DNA from: Sphingomonas sp. Leaf17
GTDB taxonomy: Bacteria; Pseudomonadota; Alphaproteobacteria; Sphingomonadales; Sphingomonadaceae
Length of the DNA stretch: 64,000 nt
NCBI RefSeq assembly: GCF_001421505.1
Contig: NZ_LMKL01000001.1
Location: forward strand, 186,001 to 250,000
Direction of reading: 5' to 3'
Positions 1 through 8,647 of this stretch are shown here, in pieces (positions within the stretch are counted from its first letter, which is position 1; the number at the start of each line of letters is the position of its first letter). The position numbers and the translations under genes were made by a program. The notes under the pieces are model-generated. The model had not been told where the DNA came from. It made no database searches and saw nothing but the letters and a program-made list of their open reading frames with translations.

Positions 1-55
1 ATAATCGGGATAGCGTGCGCCCCGCACGCCTGGGACGACAAGGTAAGACCACGGC

Positions 56-1825
56 ATGACGACCGCGATCGCAGACTCTTCCATCACCCCGTCGGCCGTC
101 GATCCGACGCGTCCGACGCCGACGACGGACAGCCTGCCACGCCGATTCGCCGATTTCGCCACGCTGGGCGAGGCGCTGGATTATGCCGCGACCGGTTCAC
201 GCGGACTTAATTTCCATGACGCCCGCGGCACGCTGACCCGTCCCTATCCGTTTTCGGAATTGCGCGACGACGCCCGCGCCATGGCCTGTCGCCTGATCGC
301 CGCCGGCGTGGCACCGGAAGACCGCATCGCGCTGGTCGCCGAAACCGGGCCGGAGTTCGCCGCGCTGTTCTTCGGCGTCGTCTATGCCGGCGCGTGGCCG
401 GTGCCATTGCCGCTGCCGACCTCGTTCGGTGGTCGGGAATCCTATATCGAGCAGTTGCGCGTACAGCTGTCGAGCTGCGACCCGACCATGCTCATCTACC
501 CGAACGAACTCGCGCAGATGGCCGGCGATGCCGCGACGCTGGCGGGTGTGCAGGGCATCGACTGGTCCGAATTCGCCACCCGCGAAGCAGGAGAGGTCGC
601 GCTTCCCACCGCCGACGCCGATTCGATCGCCTATCTTCAGTACAGCAGCGGCTCGACGCGCTTCCCGCACGGCGTCGCGATCACCCACGCCGCCCTGCTC
701 AACAATCTGGCCGCGCACAGCCACGGGATGGAGGTGCGCGACAGCGATCGCTGCGTCTCCTGGCTACCCTGGTATCACGACATGGGGCTGGTCGGCTGCT
801 TCCTCTCGCCGGTCGCCAATCAGGTTTCGACCGATTACCTGAAGACCGAGGATTTCGCCCGTCGCCCGCTCGCCTGGCTCGACCTCATCAGCCGTAACGA
901 GGGTACGACGCTCAGCTATTCGCCGACCTTCGGCTACGACATCTGCGCCCGCCGCATGTCGTCGCAGACCCGCGCCTCGGACCGGTTCGATCTTGCCCGC
1001 TGGCGCGTGGCGGGCAACGGCGCGGACATGATCCGTCCCGACGTGATGCAGGCGTTCGTCGACGCCTTCGCCGATGCCGGGTTCCAGGCATCCGCCTTCC
1101 TGCCCAGCTACGGTCTGGCCGAGGCCACGCTGGCGGTGTCGATCATGCCCCCGGGCGAGGGGATCCGCGTCGAGCTGGTCGAGGAAACCCAGCTGTCCGG
1201 CGGCAGCGCCGATGGTGGGCGCCCGCAACGCTACCGCGCGATCGTCAACTGCGGCAAGCCGGTGCGCGACATGGTCGTCGAAATCCGCGAGGAGGACGGA
1301 ACCCCACTGCCCGAGCGCGCGATCGGCAAGGTCTGGTGCCGTGGCACGTCGGTCATGGTCGGCTATTTCCGCGACGATCCCGCCACCGCCGCCTGTATGG
1401 TCGATGGCTGGCTCGACACCGGTGACATGGGCTATATGTCGGACGGTTACCTCTACATCGTCGGCCGCGCCAAGGACATGATCATCGTCAACGGCCGCAA
1501 CCACTGGCCGCAGGACATTGAATGGGCGGTCGAACAGCTGCCCGGGTTCAAGGCCGGTGACATTGCCGCCTTCGCGATCACGACGCCCGGCGGCGAGGAA
1601 ACCCCGGCGGTACTGGTCCAGTGCCGCAGCTCGGACGAAAGCGAGCGTACCCGTCTGCGCGACGAGATTCGCGAGCGCGTCCGGTCGGTCACCGGCATGA
1701 ACTGCGTGATCGAACTGATCCCGCCGCGCACTCTGCCCCGCACTAGCTCGGGCAAGCTCAGCCGCGCCAAGGCCCGCAACCTGTATCTCAGCGGCGACAT
1801 CAAACCCTATGACATTGCCGCCTGA
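56..1825 (+). CDS. Fatty acyl-AMP ligase (FAAL-type adenylate-forming enzyme)
   Basis: The 589-residue protein is an AMP-binding enzyme that should activate a fatty acid as acyl-adenylate, probably for loading onto an acyl carrier protein rather than CoA. The nucleotide-binding motif YSSGSTRFPHG is near residues 194-204. The hinge region reads DTGDMG followed by GRAKDMIIVNGRNHWPQDIE, a wording typical of FadD32-like FAALs. The C-terminal catalytic lysine is K567 in SSGKLSRAK. Length fits the family. No polyketide synthase or carrier protein gene follows within the window, so its partner is unknown. The first ATG after the window edge fits the alignment start. Family assignment is firm; substrate is not known. 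Confidence 0.88.
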   Translation: MTTAIADSSITPSAVDPTRPTPTTDSLPRRFADFATLGEALDYAATGSRGLNFHDARGTLTRPYPFSELRDDARAMACRLIAAGVAPEDRIALVAETGPEFAALFFGVVYAGAWPVPLPLPTSFGGRESYIEQLRVQLSSCDPTMLIYPNELAQMAGDAATLAGVQGIDWSEFATREAGEVALPTADADSIAYLQYSSGSTRFPHGVAITHAALLNNLAAHSHGMEVRDSDRCVSWLPWYHDMGLVGCFLSPVANQVSTDYLKTEDFARRPLAWLDLISRNEGTTLSYSPTFGYDICARRMSSQTRASDRFDLARWRVAGNGADMIRPDVMQAFVDAFADAGFQASAFLPSYGLAEATLAVSIMPPGEGIRVELVEETQLSGGSADGGRPQRYRAIVNCGKPVRDMVVEIREEDGTPLPERAIGKVWCRGTSVMVGYFRDDPATAACMVDGWLDTGDMGYMSDGYLYIVGRAKDMIIVNGRNHWPQDIEWAVEQLPGFKAGDIAAFAITTPGGEETPAVLVQCRSSDESERTRLRDEIRERVRSVTGMNCVIELIPPRTLPRTSSGKLSRAKARNLYLSGDIKPYDIAA

Positions 1826-1907
1826 CCTCTACGGGAACCGGTTTTTCTTCGATACCGACCCGGTGATGGCAACACTCCGCTAACCAGCGCCGCCGTACCG
1901 TTGCAGG

Positions 1908-4265
1908 GTGTCAAGAACCCAAACGCCTCTGCCCGGCCCGATCACGGTCGATACCCGTTCCCTGATCGGCCTGCGAGAAGGCGCGAACCCGGCCGAATGG
2001 GGCCGGATCCGCGCGACCCAGCTGGAGGCGGGGCGTCAGCTCGCCCTGCTCTGGATGGCGGCCAACCTGGTCGCCGGCGCGATCACGATCTCGGTCTTCG
2101 CGCCGATCGCCCCGGCGCTCCATCTGGCCGGCTGGGGTACGCTCCTGACCGTCATCGCGGTCACCGTCGCCATGCGCCGGCTGTCGGTCCGTCCGGTCGA
2201 GGGTGCGGTCGCCTCGCTGCGCGACATCCGCGATACCGCATTGGAGGGGATTGCGCTGGCCGCCGTCTGGTCGATCCCGCCGCTGTTCTTCGCCATCGGG
2301 GGCAGCACACCCGCCTATGCCCTGTTGATGATCCTGTCGGTCCTGATGGCCGCCGCCGCCTTCGCGATGGCACCGCTGGTGCTGGCTTCACTCGTCTTCC
2401 TGGCCGTCGTCGGCCTGTCGCTGGCCTTGGCGCTGGCGATCGGCACCGCCTGGACCGCCGCCGCCGCGACGCTGTTCCTGACCGGCCTGCTGATGACCAC
2501 CTGTTTCGCCCGCGCCCGCGCGCTGGTGGCGATCCGGGCGGCGGAACTGGCGTTGGCCGAACGCGACGGGACCGTCAGCCTCCTGCTGCGCGAGTTCGAG
2601 GATCACGCCGCGCACTGGCTGTGGGAAACCGACGCGGCCCGGCGGATCGTCCGGCCGTCGGCCCGCTTCGCCAGCGCCTGCGGCCGTGAGGCCACCGACA
2701 TCGACGGGACGCCCCTGCTGCAACTACTCGCCGGACCCGACTGGGACAGCGGCGACGTCGCCCCCGCCCTGCGCACGCTCGCCAACCGGTTGAAGGCGCG
2801 TGAAAGTTTCCGCGACCTGCGCCTGCCGGTGCAGGTCGACGGCGCGGAACGATGGTGGGACATCGCCGCCAGCCCGCGCTTTGACGAACGCGGCGCGTAT
2901 CTCGGGTTTCGCGGTGTCGGTTCCGATGTGACCGAACAGCGCGCGTCTGCCGACAAGATCAACCGGATGGCCCGGTTCGACATGCTGACCGGCCTGCCCA
3001 ACCGCCTGCTGGTCAACGAAAAACTGGCGCAGGCGATGGCCGAGGCGGATCGCTGGGGCGGCCGGTGCGCGTTCCTGATGATCGACCTGGACCGGTTCAA
3101 GGCGGTCAACGACACCCTTGGCCACCCGGTCGGCGACCGGCTGCTGAGCCGCGTCTCGGAGCGGCTGAGCCAGTTGATGGGCACCACCGCGACCTGCGGC
3201 CGCCTGGGCGGTGACGAATTCGCGGTCGTCATTGGCGACGTGCGCGATCTGGATGCCGCCGAACGGGTCGCCCATGCGATCATCGAAACGTTGTCGCGGC
3301 CCTATGAACTCGACCAGCACACGCTGCACATCGGGGCCAGCGTCGGCCTTGCCATCGGCCCGCGCGACGGGCGCACCGCCGAAACGCTGATCCGATCGGC
3401 AGACCTGGCGCTCTACCGATCGAAGGACAAGGGCGGCGGCGTCTTCCACGCTTACGAGCCGCAACTGCATGCGGAGGCGGAGGAACGCCGGATCCTGGAA
3501 ATGGCGCTGCGCAAGGCGCTGGAGCACGGCGAGATGCACCTTGCCTACCAGCCGGTCGTCGACGCCGGCACCGGGTCGCCCACCGGGTTCGAGGCGCTGT
3601 TGCGCTGGACCCACCCCGATCTCGGCGTGGTGCCCCCGTCCCGGTTCATCCCGTTGGCCGAGGAAGCGCGGATCATCGCGCCGATCGGCGAATGGGTTCT
3701 GCGTACCGCCTGTACCGAGGCCGCCGGCTGGCCATCCGAGGCGCGGATCGCGGTCAACGTGTCGGCCGATCAGTTGCACAGCCCGGGCTTCGTTGCGGTC
3801 GTCGCCTCCGCGCTCGCCAGCAGCGGCCTGTCGCCCGAGCGACTCGAACTGGAGGTCACCGAAAGCGTGTTCATGCGCGAGGAGACGGGTGCGACCCGCG
3901 CGCTCGAACGAATCCTCGACATGGGCGTTCGCCTGAGCCTCGACGATTTCGGCACCGGCTTTTCGTCGCTCGGCTACCTCTCGCGCACCCGGTTTTCCTC
4001 GATCAAGATCGACCGCAGCTTCGTGCAGGAGGCCGCCGCCGGCGGACGCGAGGCCACCGCGATCATCCGCGCGGTCGTCGCACTCGCCGACAGCCTCGGC
4101 ATGGCGACCACGGCGGAAGGCGTAGAGACCGATATCGAACACCGGATGGTCCAGACGCTGGGCTGCACCAAGGTTCAGGGCTATTACTTCAGCCGGCCGC
4201 TAACCGTGGCGGATGCCCGCGCCCTGATCGACCAGCACTGGCGCGGTGCCGCCGATGCGGCGTAA
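1908..4265 (+). CDS. Membrane-bound GGDEF/EAL cyclic-di-GMP signalling protein
   Basis: This 785-residue protein should make and/or degrade cyclic di-GMP. An N-terminal block of hydrophobic segments (about residues 45-205) anchors it in the inner membrane. A PAS-like domain follows (about 230-345), then a GGDEF domain with an intact GGDEF at 434-438, then an EAL domain with EAL at 562-564. The later EAL signatures DDFGTGFSS, IKIDRSF and AEGVET are present. Both catalytic domains look competent. I see no RxxD inhibitory site just before GGDEF. The start is a GTG 83 nt after the acyl-AMP ligase; an AGGG lies directly before it, so the start is somewhat uncertain. It is convergent with the MAPEG gene, with only 2 nt between stops. 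Confidence 0.9.
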   Translation: MSRTQTPLPGPITVDTRSLIGLREGANPAEWGRIRATQLEAGRQLALLWMAANLVAGAITISVFAPIAPALHLAGWGTLLTVIAVTVAMRRLSVRPVEGAVASLRDIRDTALEGIALAAVWSIPPLFFAIGGSTPAYALLMILSVLMAAAAFAMAPLVLASLVFLAVVGLSLALALAIGTAWTAAAATLFLTGLLMTTCFARARALVAIRAAELALAERDGTVSLLLREFEDHAAHWLWETDAARRIVRPSARFASACGREATDIDGTPLLQLLAGPDWDSGDVAPALRTLANRLKARESFRDLRLPVQVDGAERWWDIAASPRFDERGAYLGFRGVGSDVTEQRASADKINRMARFDMLTGLPNRLLVNEKLAQAMAEADRWGGRCAFLMIDLDRFKAVNDTLGHPVGDRLLSRVSERLSQLMGTTATCGRLGGDEFAVVIGDVRDLDAAERVAHAIIETLSRPYELDQHTLHIGASVGLAIGPRDGRTAETLIRSADLALYRSKDKGGGVFHAYEPQLHAEAEERRILEMALRKALEHGEMHLAYQPVVDAGTGSPTGFEALLRWTHPDLGVVPPSRFIPLAEEARIIAPIGEWVLRTACTEAAGWPSEARIAVNVSADQLHSPGFVAVVASALASSGLSPERLELEVTESVFMREETGATRALERILDMGVRLSLDDFGTGFSSLGYLSRTRFSSIKIDRSFVQEAAAGGREATAIIRAVVALADSLGMATTAEGVETDIEHRMVQTLGCTKVQGYYFSRPLTVADARALIDQHWRGAADAA

Positions 4266-4267
4266 CG

Positions 4268-4720
4268 CTATCCGGCGAGCGCACGATAGGCGTGCGCCGC
4301 CGCCAGCATGTCCATGAAAAATCCGATCCACATCGCGGCCAGCACGGCGTTCGACACCAGATACAGCCGGAAGCGCGTTGGCACGGCGAGCCTCCGTACA
4401 TGCGCATGACTGTGCAGGATCCGCGTCAGCACATAGATCCACGCCAGCAGCGCCTGCGCCACGCCGGCCTGCCCGGTAAACAGCAGCAGCGGGACCAGCA
4501 CGAAGTACAGCACCGGCATCTCGAACATGTTGGCGAGATTGTTGGCCGGCAGATCGACCGACGCGAAATAGGCGCGGGCCGTCGTTCCATCGGTGAAATC
4601 GGACGCACTCGGCGGCGTCGCCTTCATATGCCCCAGCCGCGCCCGCACCATCAGGCCGAACATAACGAAGGCCAGCCCGACCAGCAGGAAGGTCGGCCAT
4701 ATTATGTTGAGCAGGATCAT
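4268..4720 (-). CDS. MAPEG family membrane protein
   Basis: This 150-residue, strongly hydrophobic protein has four predicted membrane segments and the overall pattern of the MAPEG family (membrane-associated proteins in eicosanoid and glutathione metabolism). The region FEMPVLYFVLVPLLL and the later YVLTRILHSHAHV resemble the family's conserved E-x-P and R-x-x-H positions. Bacterial members are usually uncharacterised glutathione-related membrane proteins. A good ribosome site (GGGGAG, 9 nt upstream) supports the ATG at 4720. It lies 126 nt downstream of lpdA on the same strand and could be its distal partner or a separate unit. No substrate can be inferred. Confidence 0.75.
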   Translation of the reverse strand: MILLNIIWPTFLLVGLAFVMFGLMVRARLGHMKATPPSASDFTDGTTARAYFASVDLPANNLANMFEMPVLYFVLVPLLLFTGQAGVAQALLAWIYVLTRILHSHAHVRRLAVPTRFRLYLVSNAVLAAMWIGFFMDMLAAAHAYRALAG

Positions 4721-4846
4721 CGTGCGTCACTCCCCGGATGTCGCAAGGATCATGGAGGTACGATCGCCGCGCGCGGCCCGCCGCATGGGCACCTTCACGA
4801 TACCGCACCACTGGAACGCCCCCGGCCTCAGCCAGGGGCGATCCCA

Positions 4847-6241
4847 TCACATATGGATCGTGCGGCCATACGCGCCGAGCACGCTTTCGTGCATCATTTC
4901 CGACAGCGTCGGATGCGCGAACACCGTTTCCATCAGCTCGGCTTCGGTCGTCTCCAGCTGGCGGGCGATGACATAGCCCTGGATCAGCTCGGTCACTTCC
5001 GCGCCGACCATGTGCGCGCCCAGCAGTTCGCCGGTCTTGGCGTCGAACACCGTCTTCACAAAGCCCTCGGCCTCGCCCAGCGCGATCGCCTTGCCGTTGC
5101 CGATAAAGGGGAACTTGCCGACCTTCAGCGTATAGCCCGCTTCCTTTGCCTTCGCCTCGGTCATGCCGACGCTCGCCACCTGCGGGCGGCTGTAGGTGCA
5201 GCCCGGGATGTTGCCCTTGTCCATCTGGTGCGGTGTGCCGCCCGCGATCTTTTCGACCGCGATGATGCCCTCATGGCTCGCCTTGTGCGCCAGCCACGGC
5301 GCGCCGGTCACGTCGCCGATCGCCCAGATGCCGTCGACATTGGTCTGGCCGTAACCGTTGGTCTTGATGTGACCACGATCGGTTTCGACGCCCAGCGCCT
5401 CCAGCCCGATATTCTCGGTATTCGGCACGATGCCGATCGCGACGATCGCGTGGCTGAACTCGTGGGTCGTGACCGTGCCGTCCTTCCCCTTGATCGACGC
5501 CTTGACGCCGCCGACGCCGGATTCCAGCTTTTCCAGACCCGTACCGGTCATCAGCGTGATGCCCTGCTTGGTCAGCGCCTTGTCCATGAACGCGCTGACT
5601 TCCTCGTCCTCGACCGGCAGGATGCGCGGCAGCATCTCGACGATCGTCACGTCGGCACCCATGTCGTTGTAGAAGCTGGCGAACTCGACGCCGATCGCGC
5701 CCGACCCGATGACCAGCAGCTTGGTCGGCATCTCGGTCGGCACCATCGCGTGGCGATAGGTCCAGATCCGCGTGCCGTCGGCCTTGGCGAACGGCAGGTC
5801 GCGCGCGCGCGCGCCGGTCGCGACGATGATGTTCTTGGCTTCCAGGTCGACGGTCTTGTCCGCCTGCTTGACGCTCAGCTTGCCTTTTGCCGTGATCGTG
5901 CCGACGCCCTCGAACACCGTCACCTTGTTCTTCTTCATCAGACCCTTGACGCCGGCGTTCAGCTGGCCCGCCACCTTGCGGCTGCGGTCGACGATCTTGG
6001 CAAGGTCGAAGCCCGGCTTCTCGCAGCTGAGACCGTAGGAATCGGCATGCGTCATGTAATGATAGATTTCCGACGTCCGCAGCAGCGCCTTGGTCGGGAT
6101 GCACCCCCAGTTGAGACAGATGCCGCCCAGCCGCTCGCGCTCGACGATCGCGACCTTCAGGCCAAGCTGGCTCGCGCGGATCGCCGCGACATAGCCGCCG
6201 GGGCCGGAACCGAGGATGATGAGGTCGAAAGTATCAGCCAT
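4847..6241 (-). CDS. lpdA: Dihydrolipoyl dehydrogenase (E3)
   Basis: This 464-residue flavoprotein reoxidises dihydrolipoamide of 2-oxoacid dehydrogenase complexes using NAD. It opens with the FAD fold LIILGSGPGGYVAA, has the redox-active disulfide in GGICLNWGCIPTKAL, a second dinucleotide motif GSGAIGVEFASF, and the C-terminal HPTLSE active-site histidine-glutamate pair. The ATG at 6241 is chosen because it begins MADTFDLIILG and has GGAG about 8 nt upstream; the frame stays open 13 codons further but lacks a site. It follows the E2 gene and a thioesterase on the same strand, so it most likely serves the pyruvate dehydrogenase complex. The E1 genes are not in the window. Confidence 0.96.
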   Translation of the reverse strand: MADTFDLIILGSGPGGYVAAIRASQLGLKVAIVERERLGGICLNWGCIPTKALLRTSEIYHYMTHADSYGLSCEKPGFDLAKIVDRSRKVAGQLNAGVKGLMKKNKVTVFEGVGTITAKGKLSVKQADKTVDLEAKNIIVATGARARDLPFAKADGTRIWTYRHAMVPTEMPTKLLVIGSGAIGVEFASFYNDMGADVTIVEMLPRILPVEDEEVSAFMDKALTKQGITLMTGTGLEKLESGVGGVKASIKGKDGTVTTHEFSHAIVAIGIVPNTENIGLEALGVETDRGHIKTNGYGQTNVDGIWAIGDVTGAPWLAHKASHEGIIAVEKIAGGTPHQMDKGNIPGCTYSRPQVASVGMTEAKAKEAGYTLKVGKFPFIGNGKAIALGEAEGFVKTVFDAKTGELLGAHMVGAEVTELIQGYVIARQLETTEAELMETVFAHPTLSEMMHESVLGAYGRTIHM

Positions 6242-6304
6242 GAAAAGCTCCGCAAACCAATGGGATATCACGCACGCCACCCCGCCGGGGCAGCGGCGCG
6301 TCGT

Positions 6305-6706
6305 TCAGATCTCTACCGGCGGCACCCGGCGCGGCTGGCGATCCTCGCCGATCGCGACGAAGGTGAACTTGGCCTCCGTCACCTTGTAGCTGCGATCGTC
6401 ATGCCGCGCGCGCCGCCAGCTTTCGACGTCGATCGTCATCGACGTGCGCCCGACCTTGGTCAGCCGGGCATAGACCGACACTTCGTCGCCGACCACGACC
6501 GGCCGGTGAAAGGTCATGCCCTCCACCGCGATCGTCACCGCCCGGCCATGGCTGTGGCGCGACGCGACCGACCCGGCGGCCGAATCCATCATGCTCATCA
6601 GCCACCCGCCAAAGATGTCGCCATAAGGGTTGGTATCCGCCGGCATCGCGATCACGCGAACCGCCGGCAGGCCCTCTGGCGGCATTTCGTCGGGATGCAC
6701 GTTCAC
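6305..6706 (-). CDS. Acyl-CoA thioesterase, YciA-like hotdog fold
   Basis: The 133-residue protein matches the single-hotdog acyl-CoA thioesterases (YciA/BACH type). The characteristic stretch NPYGDIFGGWLMSMMDSAA near residues 26-44 carries the active-site aspartate region, followed by the strand pattern TFHRPVVVGDEVSVYARL. Such enzymes hydrolyse a broad range of acyl-CoAs in the cytoplasm. The gene starts with GTG at 6706, directly abutting the pdhC stop codon (6707), so translation is very likely coupled to E2. It ends 63 nt before lpdA. The placement between E2 and E3 suggests a link to acetyl-CoA or acyl-CoA balance, which is inference. Confidence 0.87.
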   Translation of the reverse strand: MNVHPDEMPPEGLPAVRVIAMPADTNPYGDIFGGWLMSMMDSAAGSVASRHSHGRAVTIAVEGMTFHRPVVVGDEVSVYARLTKVGRTSMTIDVESWRRARHDDRSYKVTEAKFTFVAIGEDRQPRRVPPVEI

Positions 6707-8059
6707 TTACGCCAGCATGCCCAGCGGCGCTTCGACCAGTTCCTTGAACGCCTTCATCAACTGCGCGCCATCCGCGCCGTCGATCGCGCGGTGATCGAAG
6801 CTGCCGGTCGCGCTCATGACGCTCGCCACGCCCAGTTCACCGTTCACGATGTACGGCCGCTTCTCGCCCGCGCCGATCGCCATGATCATGCCCTGCGGCG
6901 GGTTGATGACCGCCTCGAACTGCTTGATGCCGAACATGCCCATGTTGCTGAGCGACGCGGTGCCGCCCTGGAACTCATGCGGGGCCAGCTTGTTGTCGCG
7001 CGCGCGGGTCGCCAGATCCTTCATCGACGTCGAGATCGTCGACAGCGATGCGGTGTCCGCCCCCGTGATGATCGGCGTGATGAGGCCCGACGGCGTGCTG
7101 ACCGCGACCGAAATGTCGGCGCGGGCAAAGCTGACCAGCTGGTCCGGCGTGAACATGACGTTGCACTTGGGCACCGCCATCAGCGCGACACCCAGCGCCT
7201 TGATGAGCAGGTCGTTCACCGACAGCTTCACGCCGCGCGATTCGAGGCTTGCGTTCAGTTCGCCGCGCAGCTTCAGCAGCGCGTCGAGGCGCACGTCCAC
7301 CGTCAGGTAGATGTGCGGCACCGTCTGCTTCGATTCGGTCAGGCGGCGCGCGATCGTCTTGCGCATGTTGCTGAGCTTGGTCAGCTCGTGCGGGATATCC
7401 GGGATCGCGGCGGGCTTGGCGGCAGCGGCAGGCGCGGCTGCGGGAGCCGGCGCAGCGGATTCGGGCTTGGCGGCCGGTGCAGCACCAGCCTTCGCACCAT
7501 CAACGTCCGCCTTGACGATCCGCCCGTTGGGTCCGGTGCCGGTCACGGCCGACAGGTCCAGTCCCTTGTCGGCGGCCAGACGGCGCGCCAGCGGGCTGGC
7601 CTTGACCCGAGTGCCCGAGGCTGCCGACGCGGCAGCCTTGCCGGCGTCGGCGGGACGGCCGTGATCTTCGGCCTGTGCTTCGGTGCGCGTCGCGGGTGCC
7701 GCCTCGCTGCCGGTCTTGTTCGGGTCGGTCGCGTCGGGCTTCGCTTCGCTGGCCTTGGCGGCGGGAGCAGGCGTCGAATCCTTGGCCGACGAATCGGAAA
7801 TGCTGGCGGCGTCCTCACCCTCTTCGGCAAGAATCGCGATGACCGATCCGACCTTCACGCCGTCGGTTCCCTCGGAGATCGTGATCTTGGCGATCACGCC
7901 CTCATCAACCGCCTCGAACTCCATCGTCGCCTTGTCGGTCTCGATTTCGCACAGGATATCGCCCGACTTGACGCTATCGCCTTCCTTCACAAGCCATTTG
8001 GCCAGCGTGCCTTCCTCCATCGTGGGCGACAGCGCGGGCATCTTGATCTCGATCGACAT
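6707..8059 (-). CDS. pdhC: Pyruvate dehydrogenase E2, dihydrolipoamide acetyltransferase
   Basis: The 450-residue protein transfers the acetyl group from lipoamide to CoA in the pyruvate dehydrogenase core. One N-terminal lipoyl domain has the lipoylated lysine K43 in ETDKATM. A long Ala/Pro-rich linker follows, then a peripheral-subunit-binding domain (about residues 153-187, [14 protein letters not shown]) and a second linker. The catalytic domain ends with the active-site motif HRAIDG. A single lipoyl domain is usual for alphaproteobacterial E2. It begins an operon with the thioesterase and lpdA and diverges from the universal stress protein gene, leaving a 109-nt shared upstream region. 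The opening [17 protein letters not shown] is typical of pyruvate rather than oxoglutarate E2. Confidence 0.95.
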   Translation of the reverse strand: MSIEIKMPALSPTMEEGTLAKWLVKEGDSVKSGDILCEIETDKATMEFEAVDEGVIAKITISEGTDGVKVGSVIAILAEEGEDAASISDSSAKDSTPAPAAKASEAKPDATDPNKTGSEAAPATRTEAQAEDHGRPADAGKAAASAASGTRVKASPLARRLAADKGLDLSAVTGTGPNGRIVKADVDGAKAGAAPAAKPESAAPAPAAAPAAAAKPAAIPDIPHELTKLSNMRKTIARRLTESKQTVPHIYLTVDVRLDALLKLRGELNASLESRGVKLSVNDLLIKALGVALMAVPKCNVMFTPDQLVSFARADISVAVSTPSGLITPIITGADTASLSTISTSMKDLATRARDNKLAPHEFQGGTASLSNMGMFGIKQFEAVINPPQGMIMAIGAGEKRPYIVNGELGVASVMSATGSFDHRAIDGADGAQLMKAFKELVEAPLGMLA

Positions 8060-8168
8060 GAAGGTCCTCGTTTCCGTAGCGGCCCCGTTCTCTCGCGTCC
8101 CAACCGCGCCGGGTCAAGGCTTGCGTCGCATCGCCAGTCACGTCACCGTAGCGAAAGGGGAGCAAAAC

Positions 8169-8624
8169 ATGCGTATCTATCTCGTGGTGATCGACGACAG
8201 CCCGGAAGCGGAGATCGCGCTGCGCTTTGCCGCGCGGCGCGCGGTGAAGACCGGCGGCGGCGTCGAAATCCTGACCCTGCTGCCGCCACAGGAGTTCATC
8301 GCCTTTGGCGGCATCCAGGCCACGATCGAGGAGGAGGCGCATCTGCATGCGGAGGGGCTGGTGACCGCGGCGGCCGGCACGCTGCTGGAGGAATCGGGCC
8401 TGCGCCCCTCGATCACCGTGCGCGAGGGCGACGGTCCCAGGATTGTCCGCGAGATGATCGACGCCAACCCCGATATCGCCGCGCTGGTGCTGGGTGCCGC
8501 CGCCAACGGCCCGCCCGGCCCCCTCATCAGCCATTTCGCCGGCCCCGACGCCGGCGCGCTGCCGGTCCCGGTCATGATCGTCCCCGGATCGCTGACGCGC
8601 GAGGCCATCGACCGGCTGAGTTGA
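8169..8624 (+). CDS. Universal stress protein family (UspA-like)
   Basis: The 151-residue single-domain protein starts MRIYLVVIDDSPEAEIALRFAARRA and ends with the VPVMIVPG strand typical of UspA-fold proteins. The canonical ATP-binding pattern (G-x2-G-x9-G-S/T) is not clearly present; the loop reads GAAANGPPGPLISHFAG. It may therefore be a non-nucleotide-binding or divergent member. A strong AGGGGAG ribosome site lies 5-6 nt before the ATG. It is monocistronic: divergent from pdhC, with a convergent gene 23 nt after its stop. The physiological role is unknown beyond the family's link to stress and growth arrest. Confidence 0.87.
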   Translation: MRIYLVVIDDSPEAEIALRFAARRAVKTGGGVEILTLLPPQEFIAFGGIQATIEEEAHLHAEGLVTAAAGTLLEESGLRPSITVREGDGPRIVREMIDANPDIAALVLGAAANGPPGPLISHFAGPDAGALPVPVMIVPGSLTREAIDRLS

Positions 8625-8647
8625 GCGGCACGACGACCCGCGCCGGT

